Shown piece by piece: positions 41,007 through 49,936 of a DNA stretch of 64,000 nt. The translations under genes were made by a program, and so were the position numbers. Origin of the DNA: SHXO01 sp964523885 (lineage in GTDB: Bacteria; Pseudomonadota; Gammaproteobacteria; Burkholderiales; SHXO01). The stretch lies in NCBI GenBank assembly GCA_964523885.1, contig CAZFYX010000085.1, positions 137,878 through 201,877 of the forward strand. The letters run 5' to 3'. Position 1 is the stretch's first letter. Every line of letters starts with the position of its first letter. Below the pieces are notes generated by a model, which saw nothing but the letters and a program-made list of their open reading frames with translations, did no database searches and was not told the DNA's origin.

Positions 41007-44000
41007 CTAGCGCAGCTCGGTCCAGGCCTTCTCCAGGCGCTTGAACGACACCGGATAGGGCGTCTTGAGCTGCTGCGCCCACAACGACACACGCAGTTCC
41101 TCCAGCATCCAGCGGAACTCCTCCAGGCCCGGCTCCCAGGCGCCGCGCTGGCGGTCGGCCTGCACCCGTCCCTGCCAAGCCTGCCACCACGACTGGATCT
41201 GCTGCATCCACTGGGCATCCTTGGCCGGGTTGATGCTGAACTTGTCCAGCCGGAACTGGATCGCCTTCAGATAGCGCGGGAAGTGCTTGAGCCGCGGGAG
41301 CGGCGTGGTGACGACGAACTGCGGCTTGAGCAGCTCCCTGAGCTGGTTGCGGATGTCGGTCATCGCGCGCTGCCACACCGGCACGCCGGGCTGGTTGATG
41401 CGCGGGCGCAGCGCCTGGTACTCGGTGAGGATCTCGCTCATCACCCGGCACACCTCGGAGGCGACGTCATTGAGCCGCGTCTTGGCCTTGGTCACCCGGG
41501 CCTGGAAGGCCGCGGCATCGCGGACTGCATCGTCCTCCACGAAGAACGCGCGGTCGCAGATCGCATCGACCAGTTCCTGGCGCAGCCGGTCCGAGATCGC
41601 GCCCTTGTCCTGGCGGGCGCCCTCGAGCTCGAGCAGCAGGGCGTAGCGCAGCGACATCTCCTGGAAACCCGGCAGGTTGCGCGCCACGAACCTGACCTGC
41701 TCGGGTGCGGCAAGCTGGAACAGCCGGCGCAGGCCGCGATGCGTCGCCACCTGCGCGTCGTGCTCGGTGTCGAGCACCACCAGCGCGACCGAGTCGCCTT
41801 CGTCGAGCAGGGCCGGATAGCCGATCAGCGACTGGCCGCCCCGGCTGAACTCGATCTGCTCGGGAAGCTCGCCGAAGTCCCAGGTGGTGAGACCCTTGCG
41901 CTCCAGCTTGTTGCGCGCGCTCTCGCTGAACTGGCGCCGCGCCTTGACCCCCAGCTGGGCGCGCAGCGCGGGCAGGTCGCGGCCCATCGCGAGCTCATGG
42001 CCCTCGTCGTCCACCACGCGGAAGTTCATGCGCAGGAAGGGTGGCAGGTCGGCGATGTCCCACGCGTCGAGCGGCACCTCGACGCCGGTCTTGCGCCCGA
42101 TGGCGCCGGACAGTGCGGGCAGCAGGCCGCCCTCGCCGGGCTCCAGCACCTCCATCACCGCGGTGACGTACTGCGGCACCGGCACGAAGTGCTTGCGCAG
42201 GTTCTTCGGCAGCCCACGCACGAGGTGGCCGAGCTTGTCGCGCAGCAGGCCGGGCACCAGCCATTCGCAGCGCTGCTCGTCGACCTGGTTGAGCAGGTGC
42301 AGCGGCACCGTCATGGTCACGCCGTCGAGCGGATGGCCGGGCTCGAACTTGTAGGCGAGCGCATAGACCACGCCGCCGATCTCCATTGCCTCGGGAAAGC
42401 GCAGCTCGGTGATTTCCTCGGCCGAGTGACGCATGAGCAGGTCACGGGTGAGGAACAACAGCTTCGGGTTGCCCCGCTCCGCCTCGCGCCGCCAGCGCTC
42501 GAACTGCTGCGCGCTCCAGATCTCCTTCGGCACGATGGTGTCGTAGAACGCGAACACCTGCTCCTCGTCCACCAGCACGTCGTGGCGCCGCGACTTGTCC
42601 TCCAGCGCCTCGATCTCGTGCTTGAGCTCCTGGTTGTGCTTCAGGAACGCCCCCTGCGTGACCAGCAGCGCATGCACCAGGCCCTCCCGGATGAAGATCT
42701 CGTGCGCGGCCTGCGGATCGACCGGACCGTAGGCCACGCGCCGGCGCGACACCACCACCAGCCCGTACAGGGTCAGCCGCTCCCACGCGTAGGCCTGCCC
42801 ACCGCTCTTCTCCCAGTGCGGATCGTGGTAGGTGCGCTTGATCAGGTGCGCACCGACCCGCTCCAGCCATTGCGGATCGAGCGTTGCGACGGTACGCGCA
42901 TACAGCCGGGTGGTCTCGGTGAGCTCGGCGGCCATCACCCACGGCGGCCCCTTCTTCTTCAGCGGCGAACCCGGGAAGATCGCGAACTTGATGCCGCGCG
43001 CACCGAGGTATGCGCCGGGATCCTCGGACTTCGCACCGATGTTGCCCAGCAGGCCGGAAAGGATCGCACGGTGCAGCTGGTCGTAGGTCGCCGGCGTCTC
43101 GTTGAAGCGCCACCCCAGCTCGGACACCTGTGCGTGCAGCTGGCCATGCAGATCGCGCCACTCGCGCAGGCGCACGTAGGACAGGAAGGTCTCGCGGCAC
43201 AGCTGGGCGAGCTTGCGGTTGGACTTGCGATGCTTGATCGCGTCGTCGAAGAAGCCCCACAGCCGGATCAGGCCGAGGAACTCCGAGCGCTCGTCGAGGA
43301 ACTGCGCGTGGGCCGTGTCGGCGCTCTCGGCCTTCTCCATCGGCCGGTCGCGCGGGTCCTGTATCGCCAGGCCCGAGGCAACGATCAGCATTTCGGTGAG
43401 GCAGTTCTCGTCCTTGGCTGCGATGATCATGCGCGCGAGGCTGGGGTCGATCGGCAGCTCCGCGATGCGGGTCCCGATCGGCGTGAGGCGGCGCTGCTCG
43501 TCGACTGCGCCCAGCTCCATGAGCAGGCTGTAGCCGTCGGCGATGGCGCGAGACGAGGGCGCCTCGACGAACGGGAAGTCCTCCACCTCGCCCAGCTTGA
43601 GCGCCTTCATGCGCAGGATCACCGACGCCAGCGACGCGCGCAGGATCTCCGGATCGCTGAACGCGGGACGGGCCTGGAAGTCCTCCTCACCGTACAGGCG
43701 CACGCAGACCCCGCTCATGACCCGGCCGCAGCGGCCGGCGCGCTGGTCGGCGGAGGCGCGCGAGACCTTCTCGACCTGCAGCATCTCGTGCTTGTTGCGA
43801 TAGCTGTAGCGGTTGACGCGGGCGAGCCCCGAATCGATGACGTACTTGATGCCGGGCACGGTCAGGGAGGTCTCTGCGACGTTGGTGGCGAGCACCACGC
43901 GCCGCATCCCGGACGGGTGGAACACCTGCTCCTGCTCCTGCGCGGACAGGCGCGCGAACAGCGGCAGGATGTCGAAGTGCTCGGCGCCGGAGCGGCCGCG

Positions 44001-44975
44001 GAAGGTGTGCTTGCGCAGCGCCTCCGCGGTTTCGCGGATCTCGCGCTCGCCGGGGAGAAACACCAGCACGTCGCCCGTGGCCGAGAGGCGGGTCAGGTCG
44101 TCCACCGTGTCGGCGATGGCCTCGGGCAGGTCGATCTCCTGCTCGTCCTCGTCCTGCCCTTCGAAGGGCCGGTAGCGCACCTCCACCGGGTAGAGCCGGC
44201 CCGAGACCTCGATCACCGGCGCATCGTCGAAGTGCTCGGAGAAGCGCTTCGCGTCGATGGTCGCCGAGGTGATGATCAGCTTGAGCTCGGGCCGCTTGGG
44301 CAGTAGGCGCTTGACGTAGCCGAGCAGGAAGTCGATGTTGAGGCTGCGCTCGTGCGCCTCGTCGATGATGATGGTGTCGTAGGCATTGAGGAAGCGGTCG
44401 GTCTGCGTCTCGGCCAGCAGGATGCCGTCGGTCATGACGCGCAGGAAGTTGTCCTCGCTCACCCGGTCGCTGAAGCGGACCCGGAACCCGACCTGCTGCC
44501 CGAGCGGTGAGCCCAGCTCGTGCGCGACCCGCGCGGCCACCGTGCGAGCAGCAATGCGGCGCGGCTGGGTGTGGGCGATCATGCCGTCGGCGCCCCGGCC
44601 CAGCTCCAGGCAGATCTTGGGCAGCTGCGTGGTCTTGCCGGAGCCGGTTTCCCCCGACAGGATCACCACCTGATGAGCGGCGATCGCGGCAGCGATCTCG
44701 TCCTTGCGCTCGCTGACCGGGAGCTCCTCCGGGTAGCGCACGCGCGGCAGGGCGGCGCGGCGCTGCGCGGCACGCTCAGCGGAGGCGACGATCTGCGCGG
44801 CCAGGCGCTGCGCCTCGGTCGCGTCGAGACGGCCGGCACGCTGCGCATCGAGGGCGCGCGACAGCGCCGCCCGCAACCGGTGGCGGTCGCGCAGCATGCA
44901 GTGGCCGATGCGGGACTGGAGGGCGCGGAGCGCGTCGAGGCCGGAGGCTGCCGCGGGCGGGGTCTGCTGGTTCAA
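41007..44975 (-). CDS. hrpA: ATP-dependent RNA helicase HrpA (DEAH box)
   Basis: A 1322-residue DEAH-box helicase, close in length to E. coli HrpA (1300). Walker A GETGSGKTT at 108-116, DEAH at 205-208 (IIIDEAHERS), SAT in IITSATIDAKRF, motif VI region QRAGRCGR, then the helicase-associated and OB-fold domains and a long C-terminal DUF3418 region. HrpA works on mRNA processing and stalled ribosomes. The start is taken as TTG at 44975 because the N-terminus LDALRALQSRIGHCMLRDRHRLR aligns with the E. coli start and the next ATG (44897) would remove it; no strong ribosome site is visible. It is divergent from pncB. Confidence 0.93.
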   Translation of the reverse strand: MNQQTPPAAASGLDALRALQSRIGHCMLRDRHRLRAALSRALDAQRAGRLDATEAQRLAAQIVASAERAAQRRAALPRVRYPEELPVSERKDEIAAAIAAHQVVILSGETGSGKTTQLPKICLELGRGADGMIAHTQPRRIAARTVAARVAHELGSPLGQQVGFRVRFSDRVSEDNFLRVMTDGILLAETQTDRFLNAYDTIIIDEAHERSLNIDFLLGYVKRLLPKRPELKLIITSATIDAKRFSEHFDDAPVIEVSGRLYPVEVRYRPFEGQDEDEQEIDLPEAIADTVDDLTRLSATGDVLVFLPGEREIRETAEALRKHTFRGRSGAEHFDILPLFARLSAQEQEQVFHPSGMRRVVLATNVAETSLTVPGIKYVIDSGLARVNRYSYRNKHEMLQVEKVSRASADQRAGRCGRVMSGVCVRLYGEEDFQARPAFSDPEILRASLASVILRMKALKLGEVEDFPFVEAPSSRAIADGYSLLMELGAVDEQRRLTPIGTRIAELPIDPSLARMIIAAKDENCLTEMLIVASGLAIQDPRDRPMEKAESADTAHAQFLDERSEFLGLIRLWGFFDDAIKHRKSNRKLAQLCRETFLSYVRLREWRDLHGQLHAQVSELGWRFNETPATYDQLHRAILSGLLGNIGAKSEDPGAYLGARGIKFAIFPGSPLKKKGPPWVMAAELTETTRLYARTVATLDPQWLERVGAHLIKRTYHDPHWEKSGGQAYAWERLTLYGLVVVSRRRVAYGPVDPQAAHEIFIREGLVHALLVTQGAFLKHNQELKHEIEALEDKSRRHDVLVDEEQVFAFYDTIVPKEIWSAQQFERWRREAERGNPKLLFLTRDLLMRHSAEEITELRFPEAMEIGGVVYALAYKFEPGHPLDGVTMTVPLHLLNQVDEQRCEWLVPGLLRDKLGHLVRGLPKNLRKHFVPVPQYVTAVMEVLEPGEGGLLPALSGAIGRKTGVEVPLDAWDIADLPPFLRMNFRVVDDEGHELAMGRDLPALRAQLGVKARRQFSESARNKLERKGLTTWDFGELPEQIEFSRGGQSLIGYPALLDEGDSVALVVLDTEHDAQVATHRGLRRLFQLAAPEQVRFVARNLPGFQEMSLRYALLLELEGARQDKGAISDRLRQELVDAICDRAFFVEDDAVRDAAAFQARVTKAKTRLNDVASEVCRVMSEILTEYQALRPRINQPGVPVWQRAMTDIRNQLRELLKPQFVVTTPLPRLKHFPRYLKAIQFRLDKFSINPAKDAQWMQQIQSWWQAWQGRVQADRQRGAWEPGLEEFRWMLEELRVSLWAQQLKTPYPVSFKRLEKAWTELR

Positions 44976-45090
44976 GACGATGGGTCGGCGGGGCCGCGAG
45001 GCTTCGATTCTACCGCAGCGCCCCCGCCCGCCCCTCGGGCGGGGAACGCGGATTTCGGTCAGAATTCGCGGCTCCCGGCCGGACCCGCGC

Positions 45091-46275
45091 ATGATCATCC
45101 AGTCCCTCCTCGACACCGACCTGTACAAGTTCACGATGATGCAGGTCGTGCTGCACCACTTCCCCGGTGCCATGGCCGAGTACCGCTTCAAGTGCCGCAC
45201 ACCCTACGTCGACCTCGCGCCGTTGGCAGGCGACATCCGGCGCGAGATCGAGGACCTGTGCTCGCTGCGCTTCCGCCCTGACGAGCTGGAGTATCTGCGC
45301 GGCCTGCGCTTCCTGAAGGGCGACTTCGTCGACCTGCTGCGGCTGTTCCAGCTCGATGCCGGCTATGTGGACGTGCGCGAGGCCGCCGGCGTCACCGGCG
45401 GCCTCGACATCACGATCCGGGGGCCGTGGCTGCACACGATCCTGTTCGAGGTGCCGGTGCTGGCCATCGTCAGCGAGCGCTACTTCCAGTCGGTGCACCC
45501 CGACTTCGGCGAAGGTCTGCGCCGCCTGGAGCAGAAGATCGACATGGTCAATGCCTTTCCGGACCCGGAGTTCCGGATCTCGGACTTCGGCACCCGGCGC
45601 CGCTTCTCGCGGGAATGGCAGGCGACCGTGGTCAAGATGCTGCGCGACCGGATGGCCGAGCGCTTCGTGGGCACCAGCAACGTGTGGCTGGCGAAGGAGT
45701 TCGGACTGATCCCCCTGGGGACCATGGCGCACGAGTACCTGCAGGCCTGCCAGGCGGTCGGCCCGCGGCTGCGCGACTCGCAGAAGTTCGCCTTCGACAC
45801 CTGGGCCAAGGAGTACCGCGGCGACCTCGGGATCGCACTCACCGACATCTGCGGGGTGGACGCGTTCCTGCGCGACTTCGACCTGTTCTTCTGCAAGCTG
45901 TTCGACGGCGTGCGCCACGATTCCGGCGACCCGTTCGAGTGGGGCGAGAAAATCCTCGCGCACTACCAGCGCATGCGGGTGGACGCGCGCACCAAGAGCT
46001 TCGTGTTCAGCGACAGCCTCAACATCCCGCTGTGCATCGAGCTGTACAAGCGCTTCCACACGCGCTGCAAGCCGGCCTTCGGGATGGGCACCAACCTGAC
46101 CAACGACATCGGCTTCAAGGCGCTGCAGGTGGTCATCAAGATGACCCGCTGCAACGGCCAGCCGGTGGCCAAGATCAGCGACACCCCCGAGAAGACGATG
46201 GACTACGACCCCTCCTACATGGCCTATCTGCGCCAGGTGTTCGAGGTGCGGGACGTGCCCGAGTCCACGGACTAG
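45091..46275 (+). CDS. pncB: Nicotinate phosphoribosyltransferase
   Basis: Makes nicotinate mononucleotide from nicotinate and PRPP in the NAD salvage pathway. The 394-residue protein has LLDTDLYKFTMMQ at the N-terminus, SNVWLAKEFGLIPLGTMAHE with the autophosphorylated His at 214, GVRHDSGDP, SDSLNIP and FGMGTNLTND, all standard for bacterial type PncB. It is separated from the divergent hrpA by 115 bp. Its 3' side carries the family D repeat instead of a classical terminator. Confidence 0.95.
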   Translation: MIIQSLLDTDLYKFTMMQVVLHHFPGAMAEYRFKCRTPYVDLAPLAGDIRREIEDLCSLRFRPDELEYLRGLRFLKGDFVDLLRLFQLDAGYVDVREAAGVTGGLDITIRGPWLHTILFEVPVLAIVSERYFQSVHPDFGEGLRRLEQKIDMVNAFPDPEFRISDFGTRRRFSREWQATVVKMLRDRMAERFVGTSNVWLAKEFGLIPLGTMAHEYLQACQAVGPRLRDSQKFAFDTWAKEYRGDLGIALTDICGVDAFLRDFDLFFCKLFDGVRHDSGDPFEWGEKILAHYQRMRVDARTKSFVFSDSLNIPLCIELYKRFHTRCKPAFGMGTNLTNDIGFKALQVVIKMTRCNGQPVAKISDTPEKTMDYDPSYMAYLRQVFEVRDVPESTD

Positions 46276-46391
46276 TGACAGGAACCGCGTGACAGGTACT
46301 GCGTGACGGGAAAGCGTGACGGGGCGCGCCCGGGTTGCTGCCCGTCACGCGTTCCTGTCACGCCGTTTTGTCACGCCCCTCCTGTCACGGC
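46275..46391. repeat. Iterated inverted repeat, unit CGTGACAGG (family D)
   Basis: The left arm (46275-46324) has four copies of a unit GTGACAGG or GTGACGGG spaced 13-16 bases apart. The right arm (46340-46388) has four copies of its complement (CCCGTCAC, CCTGTCAC, TTGTCAC, CCTGTCAC). The centre is GCGCGCCCGGGTTGCTG. It fills the whole gap between the convergent ends of pncB and the zinc-ribbon gene and could act as a bidirectional transcription stop. Confidence 0.85.
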
Positions 46392-46393
46392 CT

Positions 46394-46684
46394 TCAATCG
46401 AAGAGATCATCCAGGAACGACCGGCGCCGCTTGCGCCGGTGGTAGTCGTCGTCGTCGCGATGGTGGTCGCGATCGTAGGGCTGCTGCGGGATCGGCTGCT
46501 GGCCGCGCGCGGGTGCAGCGGCGGCAGCGGGTTCTCGCCCCAGCTCCTGGCCGGAGCGCTCGATGATCTTGTCCAGCTCGCCGCGGTCGAGCCACACGCC
46601 GCGGCACTGCGGGCAGTAGTCGATCTCGATGCCCTGGCGCTCGGACATGACCAGGTCGGGCGTGTTGCAGACGGGACACTTCAT
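46394..46684 (-). CDS. Zinc-ribbon (TFIIB-type zf) protein
   Basis: A 96-residue protein: MKCPVCNTPDLVM and IDYCPQCRGVWLDRGELDKI form a two-CxxC zinc ribbon of the zf-TFIIB family (residues 1-45). It is followed by an Ala/Pro/Gln-rich linker and a His/Asp/Arg-rich tail (YDRDHHRDDDDYHRRKRRR) ending in FLDDLFD. Zinc binding is clear but the function is unknown. It lies 11 bp after the terB-like gene, suggesting an operon with TerB and TerC. The tail resembles a metal- or nucleic-acid-binding low-complexity segment. Confidence 0.82.
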   Translation of the reverse strand: MKCPVCNTPDLVMSERQGIEIDYCPQCRGVWLDRGELDKIIERSGQELGREPAAAAAPARGQQPIPQQPYDRDHHRDDDDYHRRKRRRSFLDDLFD

Positions 46685-46695
46685 CGACCGCCTCC

Positions 46696-47112
46696 TCAGT
46701 GCCGGACCAGGTCGCGCTCGAGGGACTCCAGCGTCATGCCCCAGCGCTCCAGGATGTAGCGGAAGACCGCCAGCTCGGCGTCGTGGATCTTGCCGTCGGC
46801 GTTGGCGATGTTGAGGATCATTCCGCAGGTCTCCACCCGCTTCTTCGGGTCGTCCACCAGCGCGATGGCGGCGTCGATGCGGGCCTTGTCCACCAGGCGG
46901 ATGCGGCCGCTGCCCGCGCCGCTCTCCATCAGCTCGCTGCAATAGTCCTGCACCACCTGCGAGAAGTCGCCGCGCGAGATGCCCACGATGTCGAGGATGC
47001 GCAGCTCGTCGAGGATCTCGATCTCGCGATCGTCCAGCCTGGCGTCGGTGATCATCATCATGGCCAGGATGCGCGAAACGGCTTCCGGGCTGTTGGCAAC
47101 GTATTGCTTCAT
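46696..47112 (-). CDS. TerB family protein
   Basis: A 138-residue helical protein of the TerB/tellurite-resistance family. It contains MMMITDARLDDREIEILDELRILDI and, further on, ILNIANADGKIHDAELAVFRYILERWG, two acidic motifs with the spacing used by TerB for metal ions. It lies between a zinc-ribbon gene and a TerC-family gene. No other ter genes (terA, terD, terE, terZ) are nearby, so tellurite resistance should not be assumed. Metal-ion homeostasis is a reasonable guess. Confidence 0.85.
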   Translation of the reverse strand: MKQYVANSPEAVSRILAMMMITDARLDDREIEILDELRILDIVGISRGDFSQVVQDYCSELMESGAGSGRIRLVDKARIDAAIALVDDPKKRVETCGMILNIANADGKIHDAELAVFRYILERWGMTLESLERDLVRH

Positions 47113-47160
47113 CCGCTTGCTTCCTCTCGTCGTTCGGAGCAGGGTTTGATCGCGGATCGG

Positions 47161-48138
47161 CTACGAGGTTCCGCGCACGGCGCCGGCCCTGCCGCCGCGC
47201 GTGCTGAACCAGCTGGCGAGCATCGACACGAGCAGCACGAACCCGACCACGCCGAGCGCGATGCCGATGGGCATCTTGTACCACTCCATGATCAGCATCT
47301 TCACGCCGATGAACACCAGGATGATCGCTAGCCCGTAGTGCAGGAGGTGGAAGCGGTCGGCCAGCTCCTTGAGCAGGAAGTACAGCGAGCGCAGGCACAG
47401 GATCGCGAAGATGTTCGAGGTGAACACCACGAACGGGTCCTGGGTCACCGCGAACACGGCCGGGATCGAATCGACCGCGAAGATGAGGTCGGTGAGCTCG
47501 ACGAACACTACCACGATGAACAGCGGCGTGGCGTAGCGCAGGCCGTCGCGGACCACGAAGAAGCGGTCGCCCTGGTACTCCTGGACCATGCGGATGTGGC
47601 CGCGCAGCCACTTGAGCAGGCGGTTGTCGTCCAGGTTGCTGTTCTCGGGCGAGGCGAACCACATCTTGATGCCCGATACCACCAGGATCGCGCCGAAGAT
47701 GTAAAGGATCCAGTGGAACTTCGCGATCAGCACCGCGCCCACGAAGATCATGATCGCGCGCATGATGACCGCGCCGATCAGGCCGTACACCAGCACCCGC
47801 TTCTGGTACTCGACCGGAACCGCGAAGAACGTGAACAGCGTGACCCAGACGAACACGTTGTCCGCGGCCAGCGCCATCTCGAGCACGTAGCCGGTCAGGT
47901 ATTCCAGGGCGTGCTCGTTCGCGACCGCGCGGCCGAAGGTGCCGTCGAGATACCACCAGTACCAGGCGCCGAACGCCAGTGCGGCGGCGACCCAGACGCC
48001 GACCCAGCTGCCGGCCTCTTTCATCGAGATCTTGTGCGAACCCTGGCGCCTGAGCTGCCACAGGTCGATGGCGAGCAGGATGCCCACGAGGATGCCGAAT
48101 GCGGCGTAGAGCGCCGGAGTGCCGGTGGTCTGTATCAT
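47161..48138 (-). CDS. TerC family integral membrane protein
   Basis: A 325-residue inner-membrane protein with about nine hydrophobic segments. The two acidic intramembrane motifs of the family are DNVFVW (about residue 93) and DLIFAVDSIPAVFAVT (about 220). Recent work on relatives (Alx, MeeF/MeeY) links this family to Mn2+ export or metallation of exported proteins. The leader (48139-48249) was inspected for a yybP-ykoY manganese riboswitch and none was convincing. It is 48 bp upstream of the TerB gene on the same strand. Confidence 0.9.
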   Translation of the reverse strand: MIQTTGTPALYAAFGILVGILLAIDLWQLRRQGSHKISMKEAGSWVGVWVAAALAFGAWYWWYLDGTFGRAVANEHALEYLTGYVLEMALAADNVFVWVTLFTFFAVPVEYQKRVLVYGLIGAVIMRAIMIFVGAVLIAKFHWILYIFGAILVVSGIKMWFASPENSNLDDNRLLKWLRGHIRMVQEYQGDRFFVVRDGLRYATPLFIVVVFVELTDLIFAVDSIPAVFAVTQDPFVVFTSNIFAILCLRSLYFLLKELADRFHLLHYGLAIILVFIGVKMLIMEWYKMPIGIALGVVGFVLLVSMLASWFSTRGGRAGAVRGTS

Positions 48139-48249
48139 TCCCTTGAGGTATGTCCCTGTTCTTGCCGGGGCCTTGCAACAGCGACGAAAGCCGGGCGCGC
48201 ACGTAGACCGGAACAGCCCTGGAAAGTTCGCCCCGGCGGGGGCTCCGGC

Positions 48250-49329
48250 TCAGCTCCCGGAACGGCGCAGCTGGCGCAGCACGACCACCAGGAGCGTGAT
48301 CGCGGTGAGCGGCAGCGCCACGAACAGCATGGCGGCGCTGAACGCCGGCAGCGCGCCCGGCTGCGTGGCCGACAGGATCAGGTACGCGGTGTAGAAGACG
48401 TAATAGGCGAGAAACAGGGCGCCTTCCCACCGGGCGACGCGGTAATCGGTGAAGAAGATCGGCAGGCACGCCACCGCGACGGCGATCATCACCGGGATGT
48501 CGAAGCGCACCAGCGCCGGGGAGACGTCCAGGCCGCCGGGCGACACCAGCCCGGACAGGCCGAGGACCGCGAGGATGTTGAAGATGCTGCTGCCCACCAC
48601 GTTGCCCACCGCGATGTCGCGCTCCCCCTTGATGGTCGCGATGACCGACGCCGCCACCTCCGGCAGGGAGGTGCCGGCGGCCACGATGGTCAGCCCGATG
48701 ATCAGTTCGCTGAGCCCGAGCAGCCGTGCGATCTGCACCGCCCCCTCCACCAGCCAGCCCGAGCCGAGCACCAGCAGCGCCAGGCCGACGACCACGGATG
48801 CGAGCTGGACCAGCCAGCTGCGGCCCCGCCGCGCAGCGGTGTCGCCGAACTCGCGCGAATAGTCGGTGGAGGCGCTCGCCCGTTCCCGGCGCGCCTGCAC
48901 GATCAGATAGACCGTGTAGAGCACCACGCCGGCGAAGAGGAGCACGCTTTCGGCACGCCCGATGTGCCCGTCACGGGCCAGCAGCAGCAACAGCCCCGAG
49001 GCCGCGATCATGATCGGCACCTCCTTGCGCACGAGCTGCTCGGACACCACCAGCGGCGCGACCAGTGCGGACAGGCCCAGGATGAACAGCACGTTGAAGA
49101 TGTTGCTGCCGACCGCGTTGCCGACCGCGATGTCGGTCTGGCCGGACCACGCGGACTGGACGCTGACCGCCAGCTCCGGTGAGCTGGTCCCGAACGCCAC
49201 GACGGTCAGGCCGATCACCAGGGGCGGGATGCCCAGCGCAGCGGCCAGGCTGGAGGCCCCGCGCACGAGCAGATTGGCACCGGCGATCAGGGCGACGATG
49301 CCGCCAGCGAACAGCAGGAGAAGAGTCAT
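48250..49329 (-). CDS. Calcium/sodium antiporter, CaCA family (YrbG-like)
   Basis: A 359-residue cation/Ca2+ exchanger with two inverted halves. Each half has the alpha-repeat motif: GLTVVAFGTSSPELAVSV with GNAVGSNIFNVLFILG, then GLTIVAAGTSLPEVAASV with GNVVGSSIFNILAVLG. The acidic Glu residues in SPEL and LPEV are the ion-binding sites known from NCX_Mj. It exchanges Na+ or H+ for Ca2+ at the inner membrane. It lies 111 bp upstream of the TerC gene on the same strand, making a cluster of possible divalent-cation functions. Confidence 0.92.
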   Translation of the reverse strand: MTLLLLFAGGIVALIAGANLLVRGASSLAAALGIPPLVIGLTVVAFGTSSPELAVSVQSAWSGQTDIAVGNAVGSNIFNVLFILGLSALVAPLVVSEQLVRKEVPIMIAASGLLLLLARDGHIGRAESVLLFAGVVLYTVYLIVQARRERASASTDYSREFGDTAARRGRSWLVQLASVVVGLALLVLGSGWLVEGAVQIARLLGLSELIIGLTIVAAGTSLPEVAASVIATIKGERDIAVGNVVGSSIFNILAVLGLSGLVSPGGLDVSPALVRFDIPVMIAVAVACLPIFFTDYRVARWEGALFLAYYVFYTAYLILSATQPGALPAFSAAMLFVALPLTAITLLVVVLRQLRRSGS

Positions 49330-49423
49330 GAATCAGCCGCAGACTGCAGCAAGGCCTCGGCGCTCAACTCGGCGCCGGCCCCGCCGATAATGCCATCGGA
49401 TACCCTGCCGCGCGAGTACCACC

Positions 49424-49876
49424 ATGCGAACCGCCCTCCCTGTCTGCGCCCTGTCCGTCCTGCTGGCCGCCTGCAACCCGATCATCCCCGACGACACCGT
49501 CCACCTGACGTCCACCCAGAGCTATCCGTTGTCGGACGTAGTCGCTACGGCAGCGGTGGCCGCCGCGGTCTGGATCGTCGTCGATCCCCTGGCCCCGAAC
49601 TGGGACGTTTCGGAGAGCAAGGTGACCGACAACCGCTGGCGCATCGCCATGCGCAAGAAGAACTTCACCACCGGCGGGGACGGCGAGGCCATCGAGCTGA
49701 TGCACCGGCACGCGGCAAGGCTGGCGGAGCTGCAGGGCTACCGCAGCTACCAGATCGTCACCTGGACCGAAGGCGTGCAGTCGGACGTGCCGATCGCGCA
49801 CCGCTGGGCGCGCGGAGAGATCGAGCTGCGCGAGTACATCCCGCCGATGCCGGACGAGCCCGCGGCGAAGGGCTGA
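49424..49876 (+). CDS. Lipoprotein of unknown function
   Basis: A 150-residue protein with a signal peptide and lipobox LAAC (Cys17). A second hydrophobic stretch (VVATAAVAAAVWIVVDPL, about 39-56) follows, and then a charged domain with NRWRIAMRKKNFTTGGDGEAIELMHRHAARLAEL. I do not recognise a named family, though similar small lipoproteins are widespread in betaproteobacteria. The ATG at 49424 gives a well-formed signal. It is divergent from the CaCA gene and convergent with the PanE-like gene. Confidence 0.72.
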   Translation: MRTALPVCALSVLLAACNPIIPDDTVHLTSTQSYPLSDVVATAAVAAAVWIVVDPLAPNWDVSESKVTDNRWRIAMRKKNFTTGGDGEAIELMHRHAARLAELQGYRSYQIVTWTEGVQSDVPIAHRWARGEIELREYIPPMPDEPAAKG

Positions 49877-49936
49877 AGTGCATTCGCGGGCCGGCGCCGC
49901 CCGGGTCCGGCTGGGCGGCCGAGACCTCCCGATGGG

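Noticed and set aside
41283..44306. Open + strand frame of about 1000 codons opposite hrpA
   Set aside because: The hrpA frame has every helicase motif; the opposite frame is only its shadow, rich in Arg, Leu, Gln and Val without a domain.
46696..48138. Tellurite resistance operon
   Set aside because: Only TerB- and TerC-family proteins are present. Both families are widespread without terADEZ and have metal-related roles.
48139..48249. Possible yybP-ykoY manganese riboswitch upstream of the TerC gene
   Set aside because: TerC-family genes often have one. The leader is short (111 bp) and I could not place the conserved loops, so it is not listed as a feature.
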